A stretch of 64,000 nt of DNA, taken from Bradyrhizobium sediminis. GTDB taxonomy: Bacteria; Pseudomonadota; Alphaproteobacteria; Rhizobiales; Xanthobacteraceae. This document shows positions 19,815 through 31,917 of this stretch, in pieces; positions within the stretch are counted from its first letter, which is position 1; each line of letters opens with the position of its first letter. The stretch lies in contig NZ_CP076135.1 in NCBI RefSeq assembly GCF_018736105.1, positions 4,214,001-4,278,000 of the forward strand, in the 5' to 3' direction. A program made the position numbers and the translations under genes. The notes under the pieces are model-generated. The model was not told the DNA's origin. It did no database searches and worked only from the letters and a program-made list of their open reading frames with translations.

Positions 19815-20647
19815 AGGTAGACGTCCAGAATTTCGCCGAGCCGCTGCGCGCTGTCCTCGAGATCCTCCGGCGCCGCGCAGGCCACGCTCGGGATCTCGGT
19901 GATCTCGATTGTGTTCAGGATGACCGCCTCGCGGGAGTTGAAGTAGCGCACATACCAAGCATTGCGCGTTGCCGTCGATGAAATGCGGCAATTGCCGTAG
20001 CCGCGCGACAGGATCGTCACCGAGCCCGGTCCGAGCCGCGCATCGAGGTAGCTGACGTCCTCGTCGCTGAGCGGCAGTAGGCTCAGATTGATGACATGGG
20101 CGTCGACGCCCGGCCGCCAGGCGGCCAATTTGTCGGTCATTTCCGTGACCAGGGCCGGTGCATTGTAGACCATGGCGGGCAGCGGCCCGTCGTGAGACGC
20201 CAAGGCGGGCGCTGCGGCATCCTGAGCCGACGGCAGCACGCAGCGGGGAAAGCCGCCGACCTCGATCGTGTCCCTCTGCAGACGGCCCGCCTGATCCAGT
20301 TCGTGAACGCGCCACACACCGGCCAGAACCGATTCCTGCGCCTGGATGGTACTGCCCGCGACGATGCTGACCTCGCCGTCGCCGAGGACCTGATCCACGA
20401 AAGCCCGGTTTTGCCTGTCGAGACCGCCGAGGTCAAAGCTTGCGCTTTTCCCTTCGGCGAGCGCATCGCGGACTTCAGCCAGAAGCGCGAGCGCCGAATC
20501 GATGTTCTCGACTTCGTCCGGCTCCGGCACTGCGGGCATGGCGTAAGTCCGCATCGCCTTCGGCATTTCCATGTAGGCGAGTTCGGCGCCGTCCGCGTCG
20601 GCCGGCTGGGTTCCAGGTCCGACGACCCCCATGTTGATCCCGCTCAT
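19811..20647 (-). CDS. hupH: Hydrogenase assembly protein HupH (HoxQ/HyaF family)
   Basis: 278 residues from ATG 20647 (MSGINMGVVGPGTQPADADG). Family features visible are VLGDGEVSIVAG, then TVLPSA-like GFPRCVLPSA, and GPGSVTILSRGYGNCRISST near the C-terminus. It works with HupG as a small-subunit chaperone, delaying Tat export until the clusters are built. It overlaps hupG and hupI by 4 bp. Confidence 0.93.
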   Translation of the reverse strand: MSGINMGVVGPGTQPADADGAELAYMEMPKAMRTYAMPAVPEPDEVENIDSALALLAEVRDALAEGKSASFDLGGLDRQNRAFVDQVLGDGEVSIVAGSTIQAQESVLAGVWRVHELDQAGRLQRDTIEVGGFPRCVLPSAQDAAAPALASHDGPLPAMVYNAPALVTEMTDKLAAWRPGVDAHVINLSLLPLSDEDVSYLDARLGPGSVTILSRGYGNCRISSTATRNAWYVRYFNSREAVILNTIEITEIPSVACAAPEDLEDSAQRLGEILDVYL

Positions 20648-21108
20648 GCGATGTCTCCCGAATGATCGTGGCTGTCCGGTCCGGTTGCCCTCAGATGCGC
20701 GGCAATACTCTCGGGCAGATTGAAGGGCGGCGGCTCGCTGGGGCTGCACGCCAGAATGGCCTCGATCTCGGCAAAGTAATCCTGCCAGTCGAGCAGCCGG
20801 GTGATCGCACCGAGATAGCCGCGGCGCCGCAGAAACACGAAAGCCGGAAAGGTCTTGAAGCGGAAGCGCCGCTGCAGCGCGCGCTCGGAGGCCTTCTCAA
20901 CCAATGCCGGCGCCAGGCGCCCGTCGAACGGCTTCATCAACTCCGCAACGATGACGGCGGCATCATTGCTCTCGACCAGGCGGTCGGCATCGCCGGGGAA
21001 GAACAGCAGGGAATGCTCGTGGGCATCGAGAAAGGCGTCCACATTCGCCTCGCCGACCAGGCTGAACCCGTGCCTTTCAACCAGCGCGTCAATGAGGGGC
21101 GTCGACAT
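20644..21108 (-). CDS. hupG: Thioredoxin-fold chaperone HupG (HoxO/HyaE family)
   Basis: 154 residues from ATG 21108. Thioredoxin-like fold without the CxxC pair, typical of HyaE/HoxO. Visible stretches are LLFFPGDADRLVESND and KTFPAFVFLRRRGYLGAI. It binds the Tat leader of the small-subunit precursor in characterised relatives. It is spaced 13 bp from hupF and overlaps hupH by 4 bp. Confidence 0.92.
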   Translation of the reverse strand: MSTPLIDALVERHGFSLVGEANVDAFLDAHEHSLLFFPGDADRLVESNDAAVIVAELMKPFDGRLAPALVEKASERALQRRFRFKTFPAFVFLRRRGYLGAITRLLDWQDYFAEIEAILACSPSEPPPFNLPESIAAHLRATGPDSHDHSGDIA

Positions 21109-21121
21109 CGGCAAAATCCTT

Positions 21122-21436
21122 TCAGGATGACGGCAGGTGAATTTGGAGATGGGGCGGAAGTTCCGGCTCACGGCCGGCAAGGTCGGGAAAGAGTTCGTCG
21201 ATGCCTTCGGTGTTCCCGGCGAGAGCCAGCCTGAGCGCGTCGAGCGCATTGCCGATGAGCGACGCCTGTTCTGAGGTCACCACCTCCCGTGCGGCGTCGA
21301 GAAAAACCAGAACCCAGGTCCCTTCCGGCTGGTCGCCGACAAGGCGCATGTCGATCTCGCGGCTCTCGCCTGCGGCTTCGCAGACGGCGTATCCGAATCC
21401 CGGCCTGATCACCTTCATGGGCACGCCGATGCACAT
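21122..21436 (-). CDS. hupF: HypC-like chaperone HupF (HoxL)
   Basis: 104 residues, starting MCIGVPMKVIRPGFGYAVCE with the conserved Cys2. A HypC paralogue dedicated to the uptake hydrogenase large subunit. In rhizobia and Ralstonia it protects HupL under oxygen. The ATG overlaps the hupD stop by one base. Confidence 0.94.
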   Translation of the reverse strand: MCIGVPMKVIRPGFGYAVCEAAGESREIDMRLVGDQPEGTWVLVFLDAAREVVTSEQASLIGNALDALRLALAGNTEGIDELFPDLAGREPELPPHLQIHLPSS

Positions 21437-22110
21437 CACCGCGCTCCCTGCATTTGCGGCGGCTGTTGATCGGCAGCCGCGACATCGGCCTGTTCCGTCA
21501 TGACCAGCACGCGCGGATCGCCGAAGCGGCAGGCGTCCTCGGCGGAGGGCCGCTGCGCCTCGTAACGCGACATCACCATGTGTTCGCAGGCGAGCGTCTC
21601 CGTCTCCAGCAGCGGGACATCGCGCAGACGGCCGCCTATCCCGAAGCGGGCGAGGAAATCGATCGCGTGCTGGATCGCCGGACCGATACGCGCCTTCATC
21701 TCGTCGCGCAGCGAGCCGCCGAAGTCGTCGAGTTCCACCGGCTGCACGCCGATCAGATACAGGTGCTGCGTCGCGCCGCCGAGAAGTTCGGCCGTGGCCA
21801 GCACTTCCTGAAATCCAGTCTGGTGCAGGCTGATCTTTTTCGCGCCGAGAAACTTGGGCACTTCGTCGCCCTCGACCAGCTTGATCGTACCGGGCGGCAG
21901 GCCGTAATCGACGGCATCGAACACGATCAGGATATCGGCCTCGCGCACATGCTGCACGAGATAGAGGCCCTGCGTGCCTCCATCCATCAGGCGGACATTC
22001 CCGGGCCACTCATAAAGGCGGTGCATGGCCTCGACGGCCCGCACACCAAAGCCCTCATCGGCCCATAGCAGATTTCCGATCCCGATAATCAGGACCTTCG
22101 GCGTTTCCAT
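21436..22110 (-). CDS. hupD: Hydrogenase maturation endopeptidase HupD (HoxM)
   Basis: 224 residues from ATG 22110 (METPKVLIIGIGNLLWADEG), preceded by GAGGAGGCG. It removes the C-terminal tail of HupL after nickel insertion. Nickel-sensing ligands are visible at WADEGFGV (Glu), DAVDYG (Asp) and SLHQTGF (His). The C-terminus is about 30 residues longer than usual and ends in a Gln-rich tail. It starts a subcluster 404 bp after hupC. Confidence 0.94.
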   Translation of the reverse strand: METPKVLIIGIGNLLWADEGFGVRAVEAMHRLYEWPGNVRLMDGGTQGLYLVQHVREADILIVFDAVDYGLPPGTIKLVEGDEVPKFLGAKKISLHQTGFQEVLATAELLGGATQHLYLIGVQPVELDDFGGSLRDEMKARIGPAIQHAIDFLARFGIGGRLRDVPLLETETLACEHMVMSRYEAQRPSAEDACRFGDPRVLVMTEQADVAAADQQPPQMQGAR

Positions 22111-22514
22111 CGCACGCCTCCTCGTTCTTGATTGCCGAGCGTTGCGTAACAACCGGTTAGCAAGGGTCGGGCCATCGGATGGAACAGAAGCAAAAGCAAT
22201 GGGTTAGCCTTGATACGACGAAGCGATTGCAGGGATCGATGCAAGCAGAACTGTCATCTGTCACCCAGATCTGGAAAGTTTCCTTCCAACATCGGATCGT
22301 TCATCGAGGCAATTGCCGCGGGACCGTCTTGCCGCAAGCCTACGTGATCAGACCATTTCCAGGTATCCGCCGTTTTGGCGCATCTGCTGACATGCGCCCC
22401 GCAGGTGGCGCGACCCGGCGCAAAGCAATCGGGGCGCGTGAGACGCGCCCCGTGCCGATATTTTCCGCCATGAAGAACTGTTGCGGGCGCGTGCCGCCCC
22501 CGCGGTGAAATCAG
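22111..22514. other. hupC-hupD intergenic gap with a strong hairpin
   Basis: The only long gap inside the hydrogenase cluster. I see no convincing gene. It contains the GC hairpin listed separately at 22431-22451. It could hold a secondary promoter for the maturation genes hupD to hypF, but I could not identify one. Confidence 0.45.
22431..22451 (-). terminator. GC-rich hairpin after hupC, attenuator or processing site
   Basis: A perfect 9-bp stem GGGGCGCGT/ACGCGCCCC with loop GAG, 64 bp downstream of the hupC stop. No clear U-run follows on the minus strand, so it may be a partial terminator or an mRNA-stabilising structure that lowers maturation-gene transcripts relative to hupSLEC. Confidence 0.5.
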
Positions 22515-23225
22515 CTAGTGGCGATCGTCAGGCGGCCGCGCGTCCTTGAACGTGCGCCAGCCGGAGATCATCGTGCTGACGATACTCTGGCGCGACATCA
22601 CGTCTTCGCGAAGCGCTGCATAGACATGAACCAGCACGAAGCACACGATCGCCCACATCCCGACGTGATGCCAAGTGTGGACGTTCTGGCTGTTGCCGAA
22701 CAGGCCGATGATCCAGCCGGAGAACCAGCGGTACTGCCACGAGCCCATGCCTTCGCCCTCGCCGTAGAGAGCCAGGCCCGTCGCCATCATGAAGACGATG
22801 CCCCACACGAACACGAAGTGCATCACGAGCGTAGCCAGCGGATTGTGGCCTTCGTACTTCTTGGGTTCCTTGGCGATGAAAAGATACCATTTGATCTCGT
22901 GGAAGACTTCCCCCCACCAGCTGGCGTTGAACAGCGGCGGAAGGAAGATCTGGCGGGCATGGGGATTGCCGACAAATGCCCAGTAAAGCCGGAGTATGAA
23001 GCCGGCGATCAGCACGTAGCCGGCCGCAAAGTGGGCAAACCTGATGTAGCCCATCAGGAAATGATCGCTCGCTTCACCCGACAGCGAAGGCAAGGGCGCG
23101 CCGATGAAGTATCCCGTCACCGCCAGCACAAGGATGGCGAGAGCGTTGACCCAATGCCAGAGCCGAACCGGCCCCTCATAGACGTAGATCGCCTGCTGTA
23201 TGGCTGCGCCGGAATCTATCGACAT
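22515..23225 (-). CDS. hupC: Hydrogenase cytochrome b subunit HupC (HoxZ)
   Basis: 236 residues from ATG 23225. An integral membrane di-haem cytochrome b that anchors HupSL on the periplasmic side and passes electrons to quinone. Family motifs are VYEGPVRLWHWVNALAILVL near the N-terminus, HFAAGYVLIAGFILRLYWAF, and NVHTWHHVGMWAIVCFVLVH with clustered haem-ligand histidines. About four membrane segments are visible. It follows hupE by 10 bp. Confidence 0.96.
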   Translation of the reverse strand: MSIDSGAAIQQAIYVYEGPVRLWHWVNALAILVLAVTGYFIGAPLPSLSGEASDHFLMGYIRFAHFAAGYVLIAGFILRLYWAFVGNPHARQIFLPPLFNASWWGEVFHEIKWYLFIAKEPKKYEGHNPLATLVMHFVFVWGIVFMMATGLALYGEGEGMGSWQYRWFSGWIIGLFGNSQNVHTWHHVGMWAIVCFVLVHVYAALREDVMSRQSIVSTMISGWRTFKDARPPDDRH

Positions 23226-23235
23226 GGCGCTCTCC

Positions 23236-23811
23236 TCACAATGTCGCGACGAGATAAGCGCCGGATGCAACGATACCCGCTCCGAGCAGGCGCGACGCAT
23301 TCGGAACGACCGCGATGGCCCTGCCGAGCGCGATGCCCGAAACGTGCAGGACGGCAGTGGTGACCGCGAAGCCGGCCATATAGCCAGCCACCGCTCCCGT
23401 CGCCTCGATGCCGTGCGCATAGCCGTGGAAGACCGCGAACAGCGCGATCAGCGCCGCGCCCGCCCCGACCGGCAGACCGACGCCGGCTGCGATCAGCACG
23501 CCGAGCGCCACCACCGACATCGCGATCGCGGTCTCCGCCGCGGGCAGCGCGCCCCCGGCCTGGGCGAACCCGGCTCCCGCCAACATCGCGGCCACAAAGA
23601 TCGCCGGGACGATCCAGACCCGACGTCCGGCGGCAAGTGCCGACCAGATGCCGACCGCGATCATGGCGAGCATGTGGTCGAGCCCGCCCAATGGGTGGGC
23701 AAGTCCGGCCAGGAAGCCGTGCATGTGCGGCTCCGCTCCGGTATGCGCAAGAGCGGGGGTCGCGAGTGCCGCCAGGACGGCAGCCGATCCGAAACGAATG
23801 AGCATCTTCAT
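23236..23811 (-). CDS. hupE: HupE/UreJ family membrane protein
   Basis: 191 residues from ATG 23811, favoured over an ATG at 23829 because AGAGG sits 8 bases upstream. It has a signal peptide (SAAVLAALATPALAH), then the family motif HPLGGLDHMLAMIAVG and about five more hydrophobic helices. HupE is a nickel permease in Rhizobium leguminosarum, which fits cofactor supply here. Its place between hupL and hupC differs from the hupSLCDE order of R. leguminosarum. Confidence 0.93.
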   Translation of the reverse strand: MKMLIRFGSAAVLAALATPALAHTGAEPHMHGFLAGLAHPLGGLDHMLAMIAVGIWSALAAGRRVWIVPAIFVAAMLAGAGFAQAGGALPAAETAIAMSVVALGVLIAAGVGLPVGAGAALIALFAVFHGYAHGIEATGAVAGYMAGFAVTTAVLHVSGIALGRAIAVVPNASRLLGAGIVASGAYLVATL

Positions 23812-23825
23812 TGTCTTGTCCTCTC

Positions 23826-25619
23826 TCATCGCACCGTGACTTTGGCCAGTTCGCGTCCGTCCTCGCTCATGACGTGCGTGGAACAGGCGAGGCATGGATC
23901 GAAGCTGTGGATGGTCCGCAGGATCTCGACCGGTTCCTCGGCGCGTTCGACCTTGGTGTTCATCAGCGATGCCTCGAAGGCACCGATATTGCCTTCGTTG
24001 TCGCGCGGGCTGCCGTTCCAGGTAGTCGGCACGACGCATTGGTAATTGTCGATCTTGGTGTCCTTGATCTTGATCCAATGCGCGAGCGCGCCGCGGGGAG
24101 CCTCGGTGAACCCGACACCCTTGACCTCGGATGGCCAGGTCTTGGGATCCCAGCTCTCGACGTTCGCGGTCGAGCTGTCGCCGGCCTTGATGGTGGCGAT
24201 CAGCTTGTCCATGAAATGGCGCTGCTTGGTGCAGCACCATTGCGCCTCCAGCGCGCGCGCGGCAGTGCGGCCGAGGGTCGAGAACAAGGCGCTCACCGGC
24301 ACGTCGAGCGCCTTCAGCACCATGTTGATCTGCTCGGTGATTTCCTTGTCGCCCTTGGCGTAGCCGACGACATAGCGGGCAAGCGGACCGACCTCCATGG
24401 CGTGCCCCTTCCAGCGCGGCGCCTTGATCCAGGAGTATTTTCCGCCCTCGTCGATTTCCTGAATATTGGTCTTGGTGCCCTTGGCATTGGGTCCGAGCAC
24501 ATAGTTCGGAACGGTAACGCCGTCCCAGGGGTGCAGGCCCTTCTTCTCGTCCGGATATTTGTACCAAGAGTGCGGAACGAACTCCTGGATCTGCGAGGGA
24601 TCGCGCAGATCGACGGGGTGGACCTCCTTGAGGTTGCCGTTGATGATTGCGCCCGACGGCATCAGCAGGTTTGAGGGCGAATAATCGTTGGCGTATTCGG
24701 GGATATCGCCATAGGCGAGCACGCTCTTGCCTGACAGGCCGCCGCCGTAGAGCCAGCCCTTGTAGAAGCTGGCAATGGCCAGGATGTCGGGGATGTATAC
24801 GTTCTGGATGAACGTCGTCGTCTGATCGATGATCGAGGAGACGAAGTTGAGACGCTCCATGTTGATGGCGCCGACCGCGCCCTCGCCATGGACATTGATG
24901 GCGCAGGGAACGCCGCCTACCAGCCAGTTCGGATGCGGATCCTTGCCGCCGAAGACGACACGCGTCTTCATGATCTGCGACTGGAAATCCAGCGCCTCGA
25001 GGTAGTGCGTCACCGCCATCAGGCTGGCTTCAGGCGGCAGCAGATAGGCCGGATTATCCCAGTAGCCGTTCTTGAACGGCCCGAGCTGGCCGCTCTCGAC
25101 GAACTTCTTCAGACGGTTCTGCACGTCGCGGAAATAACCGGGCGAGGACTTCGGATGGTTCGGTCCGGTCGCCATCTGCAGTTCGCTGGTTGCCTTTGGA
25201 TCCGCCTTCAGCGCATGCACCGGATTGACCCAGTCGAGCGCGTGCAGATGGTAGAAGTGTACGAGATGGTCGTGGATCTGCAGCGAGAGCTGCATGATGT
25301 TGCGAATCGAGTTCGCGTTTTCGGGGATCTTGATCTTCAACGCATCCTCAACCGCGCGCACCGAGGTCAGCGCGTGGGTTCCGGTGCAAACGCCGCAGAT
25401 GCGCTGGGTGAACGCCCAGGCGTCGCGCGGGTCGCGGCCTTTGAGGATCACCTCGAGGCCGCGCCACATCGTACCCGTGGAAACCGCATTGGTGATCATG
25501 TTGTTGGCGTCGACATTGACCTCGCAGCGCATGTGCCCTTCGATGCGGGTCAGCGGGTCAACGACAACGCGCTTGCCGCTGGTGTCGAGCGTGAAGCCGT
25601 TCGGCGTCTGAACGTTCAT
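23826..25619 (-). CDS. hupL: Uptake [NiFe] hydrogenase large subunit HupL (HoxG)
   Basis: 597 residues. The catalytic subunit of a group 1d H2-oxidising enzyme, periplasmic after co-export with HupS. Nickel motifs are [20 protein letters not shown] near residue 70 and DPCLACSTH near the C-terminus. A 15-residue tail ([15 protein letters not shown]) follows the His and is the HupD cleavage product. The start overlaps the hupS stop by one base (TAATG). Confidence 0.98.
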   Translation of the reverse strand: MNVQTPNGFTLDTSGKRVVVDPLTRIEGHMRCEVNVDANNMITNAVSTGTMWRGLEVILKGRDPRDAWAFTQRICGVCTGTHALTSVRAVEDALKIKIPENANSIRNIMQLSLQIHDHLVHFYHLHALDWVNPVHALKADPKATSELQMATGPNHPKSSPGYFRDVQNRLKKFVESGQLGPFKNGYWDNPAYLLPPEASLMAVTHYLEALDFQSQIMKTRVVFGGKDPHPNWLVGGVPCAINVHGEGAVGAINMERLNFVSSIIDQTTTFIQNVYIPDILAIASFYKGWLYGGGLSGKSVLAYGDIPEYANDYSPSNLLMPSGAIINGNLKEVHPVDLRDPSQIQEFVPHSWYKYPDEKKGLHPWDGVTVPNYVLGPNAKGTKTNIQEIDEGGKYSWIKAPRWKGHAMEVGPLARYVVGYAKGDKEITEQINMVLKALDVPVSALFSTLGRTAARALEAQWCCTKQRHFMDKLIATIKAGDSSTANVESWDPKTWPSEVKGVGFTEAPRGALAHWIKIKDTKIDNYQCVVPTTWNGSPRDNEGNIGAFEASLMNTKVERAEEPVEILRTIHSFDPCLACSTHVMSEDGRELAKVTVR

Positions 25620-26704
25620 TATGAATTCCCCCCTGTGTTCGCCGGCGCCTTGTTGCGGGCGCGCTTGACGGCGCTGACGGCGGCGTGCGCGGCCGCAGCC
25701 GCGCCGATCGCGGCAACAGCGGTGCCGCCGACCTTGTCGGCGGTCGCCTCGATGCCGAATTGATGGATGTCGGAGAGCCGGTTGTAGAACGAGCCATTAT
25801 CCCAGAAGCCGTCCTCGGAGCAGCCGATGCAGCCGTGGCCCGACTGGATCGGGAACGACAGTCCACCCATCCAGCGGGTGGTCGAACAGGCGTTGTAGGT
25901 CGTGGGACCCTTGCAGCCCATCTTGTAGAGGCAGTAGCCCTTGCGCGCGGCATCGTCATCCCATTGCTCGACGAACTGCCCGGCGTCGAAATGCGGACGG
26001 CGATAGCACTTGTCGTGGATGCGCTGCGAATAGAACATCTTCGGCCGCCCCTGGCGGTCGAGTTCGGGAATCTTGTCGAACGTCATCATGTAGGTGACGA
26101 CGGCGGTCATCACCTCCGGAATCGGCGGGCAGCCCGGTACCTTGATGATCGGCTTGTCGCGGATCACCTTGTGGACCGGAACCGCCTGTGTGGGATTGGG
26201 TCGCGCGGCCTGCACGCAGCCCCATGAGGCGCAACTGCCCCACGAGATCACGGCCTTGCAGTCCTTCGCGGCGTATTTCAGCTGTTCGAGGAACGGCTTC
26301 CCGCCGATGATGCAGTACATTCCGTCTTCGTTGAGCGGCGGGTTGCCCTCGACGGCGAGAATGTAGTTGCCCTTGTACTTCGTCACCACCTCCTCGACGA
26401 TCGCTTCGGCCTGATGTCCGGCGGCCGCCATGATGGTGTCGTCGTAGTCGAGCGAGAGCATTGAGAGGATGACGTCCGACGCCAGCGGATGGGAGGAACG
26501 GATGAAGGCCTCGGAACAGCAGGTGCATTCGAGGCCGTGCAGCCACAGCACCGGCGTACGCGGCTTGGTCTCGAGCGCCTGCGCCATGGTCGGCGCAAAT
26601 TCCGGCCCGAGCCCGAGAGAGGCCGCCGTCAACGAGCAGAATTTGAGAAAGCTTCGGCGCGAGATGCCTTGGCGCCTCAGCACGTCGTAAAATGTCTCGG
26701 TCAT
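25619..26704 (-). CDS. hupS: Uptake [NiFe] hydrogenase small subunit HupS (HoxK), O2-tolerant type
   Basis: 361 residues. The Tat leader has RRSFLKF at 16-22 and a hydrophobic core, cleaved near Ala42. The proximal cluster has six cysteines: Cys60, 62, 63, 158, 163 and 192. Their spacing matches C17, 19, 20, 115, 120 and 149 of E. coli Hyd-1, so the two extra cysteines that define the oxygen-tolerant [4Fe-3S] cluster are both present. A C-terminal hydrophobic helix ([20 protein letters not shown]) anchors it to the membrane with HupC. It is the first gene of the hydrogenase operon, behind a sigma-54-type promoter. Confidence 0.98.
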   Translation of the reverse strand: MTETFYDVLRRQGISRRSFLKFCSLTAASLGLGPEFAPTMAQALETKPRTPVLWLHGLECTCCSEAFIRSSHPLASDVILSMLSLDYDDTIMAAAGHQAEAIVEEVVTKYKGNYILAVEGNPPLNEDGMYCIIGGKPFLEQLKYAAKDCKAVISWGSCASWGCVQAARPNPTQAVPVHKVIRDKPIIKVPGCPPIPEVMTAVVTYMMTFDKIPELDRQGRPKMFYSQRIHDKCYRRPHFDAGQFVEQWDDDAARKGYCLYKMGCKGPTTYNACSTTRWMGGLSFPIQSGHGCIGCSEDGFWDNGSFYNRLSDIHQFGIEATADKVGGTAVAAIGAAAAAHAAVSAVKRARNKAPANTGGNS

Positions 26705-26765
26705 CGCCGGCGTCCCTCCATTTTGCGCTGGCCGCTTGTTGACGCGGCGGTCGCTGGTGGAAGGA

Positions 26766-26784
26766 TTGCAAACGCCGGGCCAAC
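26766..26784 (-). promoter_or_regulatory. Sigma-54 (-24/-12) promoter of hupS
   Basis: On the minus strand it reads TTGGCCCGGCGTTTGCAAT. The GG and GC dinucleotides are 10 bases apart, as required, against the consensus YTGGCACG-N4-TTGCW. The predicted transcription start is near 26757, about 53 bases before the hupS ATG. HoxA encoded in this cluster is the likely activator, as at the Bradyrhizobium and Ralstonia hydrogenase promoters. Confidence 0.75.
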
Positions 26785-26842
26785 TGGAATGCAGTCAATA
26801 TTTCAGCGGGTTAGAAACAAATTGGCTGTTCTGGATCGGACG

Positions 26843-26859
26843 CGGACTTAGCAAGTCCG
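26843..26859. promoter_or_regulatory. Perfect 17-bp inverted repeat upstream of hupS, candidate HoxA site
   Basis: CGGACTT-AGC-AAGTCCG, 7-bp arms with a 3-bp centre. It is centred about 94 bases upstream of the predicted hupS start, a usual distance for an enhancer-binding-protein site. The assignment to HoxA is inference. Confidence 0.45.
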
Positions 26860-27060
26860 TCACCAACTGGTAAGCGCATGACCAGGTACGCGACGCTTGT
26901 TTCGATCGGCCGACGGCGCCCCCCGATGCCAACGCACGACGAAGATCACTTGAAATCGGACAACCGGATTTTTTGTTTTGGAGCCGGGTCGTTGGCTTCA
27001 CGGCCGAGGGCCATGGCCCGGGAACGAAGCGGATATTCCCCCGCGCCACCTACGCGGACG

Positions 27061-27077
27061 AGGTTTCCGGCAAACCT
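27061..27077 (-). terminator. Small hairpin after rpe, possible end of the cbb operon
   Basis: AGGTTT-GCCGG-AAACCT on the minus strand, beginning 3 bases after the rpe stop codon. The stem is only 6 bp and there is no U-run, so termination is unproven. Confidence 0.3.
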
Positions 27078-27080
27078 GCT

Positions 27081-27761
27081 TTAGCCTGGACGCCCGGTCG
27101 CTGCGGCAGCCCTGATCGAGGAGATGTTGCTTCGGTAAGCGTCCAACGTTCCGCCGCGAAACACCGCCGATCCCGCGACGAGCGCGTCGGCGCCCGCGGC
27201 GACCACCCGGGCGGCGGTATCGATGTTGACACCGCCATCGACCTCGAGGCGGATCGGCCGGTCGCCGATCATGGCGCGGATGCGCCGGATCTTCTCCAAC
27301 TGCGCTTCAATGAACGATTGTCCACCAAAGCCGGGATTCACCGTCATCGCCAGGATGAGGTCGACACGATCGAGGACATGCGCAAGAACCTGCTCGGACG
27401 TGGCCGGGCAGATGGTGACACCGGCCTTCCTTCCAAAGCCCCGGATCGCCTGAAGCGAACGATCCAGATGCGGGCCGGCCTCGGCATGCACCGTAATGAT
27501 ATCGGCGCCGGCCTTGGCGAAGGCTTCCAGATACGGATCGGCCGGTGCGATCATCAGATGCACATCGAAGATCCTGCGGGTGCGTGGGCGAATGGCCCTG
27601 ATAACGTCGGGACCAAAACTGATATTCGGAACGAAATGCCCGTCCATGACGTCGCAATGGATCCAGTCGGCACCCGCGGCATCGATGGCCTCGATTTCGT
27701 CTCCAAGACGGGAAAAATCCGCCGAGAGGATCGATGGAGCAATCACGATTGGCTCTGGCAT
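27081..27761 (-). CDS. cbbE: Ribulose-phosphate 3-epimerase (Calvin-cycle copy)
   Basis: 226 residues, full length for Rpe. A TIM barrel that interconverts xylulose 5-phosphate and ribulose 5-phosphate. Conserved stretches are [41 protein letters not shown] and EVDGGVN. It is the last gene of the operon, 5 bp after cbbX. The position marks it as the cbb-specific copy. Confidence 0.97.
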   Translation of the reverse strand: MPEPIVIAPSILSADFSRLGDEIEAIDAAGADWIHCDVMDGHFVPNISFGPDVIRAIRPRTRRIFDVHLMIAPADPYLEAFAKAGADIITVHAEAGPHLDRSLQAIRGFGRKAGVTICPATSEQVLAHVLDRVDLILAMTVNPGFGGQSFIEAQLEKIRRIRAMIGDRPIRLEVDGGVNIDTAARVVAAGADALVAGSAVFRGGTLDAYRSNISSIRAAAATGRPG

Positions 27762-27766
27762 CGGCT

Positions 27767-28681
27767 TCAGGATTTCCTCTCGATCTTGAGGCGCTCGACC
27801 GGGGCCGGTTGGGATTTCGAAAACACCCGGCTCGCCAACACGTCCGGCGCCTCGATCGACTTGACGTCATCGACGGAAAGGGTGCGATCGAGATCGGCTA
27901 CCAGGCGGTTGGCCTGGCGTAGCCGCATCCGGTCGAGCGCATTGCGGATCGAGCGCGCATTGGAAAACAATGGCTGCGCCTTGCGCAATGCGATGTAGCG
28001 AACGAATGCCGCCCGCGCTTCGTCACTGAACGTGTAGTTCATATCGTGCAGCATCAGTTCGGCAATCATCAGCAGTTCGTCGTTGGAATAGTCGGGAAAG
28101 TCGATGTGGTGCGCAATTCGCGAGCGGAAGCCGGGATTACTGGCGAAGAACTGGTCCATGCGATCGCCATAGCCCGCCAAGATCACCACCAGATCCTCGC
28201 GTTGGGATTCCATCACCTGCAGCAGGATCTCGATCGCCTCCTGCCCGTAGTCGCGCTCGTTGTCCGGACGGTGCAGATAATAGGCCTCATCGATGAACAG
28301 CACGCCACCCATCGCCTTCTTGAGAATCTCCTTGGTCTTAGGCGCCGTGTGGCCGATGTACTGGCCGACCAGTTCATCGCGGGTGACCGACACCACCTGC
28401 CCTCGCCGCACGAAACCGAGCTTGTGAAGAATGCTTGCGATCCGCAACGCCACCGTCGTCTTGCCGGTGCCGGGATTTCCGGTGAACGACATGTGCAACG
28501 TCGGCGCGTCAGAACTCAGATTCATGCGCTTGCGGATGCGTTCGATCAGCAGCAGCGAGGCGATCTCGCGAATCCGCGTCTTTACCGGCTTCAGGCCGAT
28601 CAGCTCGCGGTCGAGCTGCCTGAGAATCTCGTCGATGCCGACGGCCTCGAGTTCCTCGCGAAGATTGACCTTGATTGTCAT
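27767..28681 (-). CDS. cbbX: Red-type RubisCO activase CbbX
   Basis: 304 residues. A AAA+ ATPase that remodels inhibited form IC RubisCO by pulling on the large-subunit C-terminus. Walker A is [11 protein letters not shown] and Walker [13 protein letters not shown], with a sensor stretch at [11 protein letters not shown]. It follows cbbS after 164 bp that contain a strong hairpin. Confidence 0.97.
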   Translation of the reverse strand: MTIKVNLREELEAVGIDEILRQLDRELIGLKPVKTRIREIASLLLIERIRKRMNLSSDAPTLHMSFTGNPGTGKTTVALRIASILHKLGFVRRGQVVSVTRDELVGQYIGHTAPKTKEILKKAMGGVLFIDEAYYLHRPDNERDYGQEAIEILLQVMESQREDLVVILAGYGDRMDQFFASNPGFRSRIAHHIDFPDYSNDELLMIAELMLHDMNYTFSDEARAAFVRYIALRKAQPLFSNARSIRNALDRMRLRQANRLVADLDRTLSVDDVKSIEAPDVLASRVFSKSQPAPVERLKIERKS

Positions 28682-28750
28682 CGATCATCGTCCAATGGCA
28701 TCTGTCGGAGAAACCCAAAAATGCTGCGCGCATGTTTCGCGAAAGAAGGA

Positions 28751-28781
28751 GCTCCGCCGCCACATCGCACAGCGGCGGAGC
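28751..28781 (-). terminator. 10-bp GC stem-loop between cbbS and cbbX
   Basis: A perfect inverted repeat GCTCCGCCGC (28751-28760) and GCGGCGGAGC (28772-28781) with an 11-base loop. On the minus strand a pyrimidine stretch TCCTTCTTTC follows. It lies 65 bases after the cbbS stop. It probably dampens read-through or protects the cbbLS message, so less CbbX and CbbE is made than RubisCO. That role is inferred. Confidence 0.6.
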
Positions 28782-28845
28782 AGTGCATCCAGAGGCCCCG
28801 CGAAACGACCAGGGAGGTCCATCGTTCGCGGCGGCCCGGATGGTA

Positions 28846-29268
28846 TTACTCGCCGTAGCGCCGGCCTTCGGGCCGATCGACGGCGTAGGATTTCGTGGTG
28901 TAGCGGACCTTGCGGCCGTCGACCTCCTGACGCTCGAGCCGAAAGCCCGGCTCGTCCTTCGGCCGGTTGACGATGAACGACAGCCGCAGCGACTCCCAGC
29001 CGTGGCTGGAATCGAATGCCGACATCCGGATGTAGCGATCACCGTATAGCTTGCGGCATTCGGCCAGCTCCATCAGCACGCCTGCGGCGTCATGGAGATC
29101 GAACATCGGCAGGCCCCACATCTCCCAGAAGTTATTCCGGGGGTGAGGATCGTCGGTGAATTCGATGTTCACTGCCCAGCCCTTGCCGAGACAATATTGA
29201 ACTTGCCTGGAAATCTGTTGATCGGTCAGATCGGGCAGGAACGAGAAGCAACCCTGGGTGAGGCGCAT
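28846..29268 (-). CDS. cbbS: RubisCO small subunit, form IC
   Basis: 140 residues, MRLTQGCFSFLPDLTDQQIS. The length and the extended C-terminus (after GFRLERQEVDG) match the red-type small subunits, whose C-terminal hairpin seals the holoenzyme. It follows cbbL by 12 bp. Confidence 0.97.
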   Translation of the reverse strand: MRLTQGCFSFLPDLTDQQISRQVQYCLGKGWAVNIEFTDDPHPRNNFWEMWGLPMFDLHDAAGVLMELAECRKLYGDRYIRMSAFDSSHGWESLRLSFIVNRPKDEPGFRLERQEVDGRKVRYTTKSYAVDRPEGRRYGE

Positions 29269-29280
29269 GGTCTTGGCTCC

Positions 29281-31880
<2,600 letters not shown>

Positions 31881-31917
31881 CGCGGCCTCCGTGTCATTTT
31901 CTCTCGCGCGTGAAACG

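Larger units (their letters stand above)
26705..27080. other. hupS upstream regulatory region
   Basis: 376 bases between hupS and the end of the cbb operon. It holds the -24/-12 element, a 17-bp inverted repeat and a small hairpin next to the rpe stop, all listed separately. I see no gene here. Confidence 0.6.
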
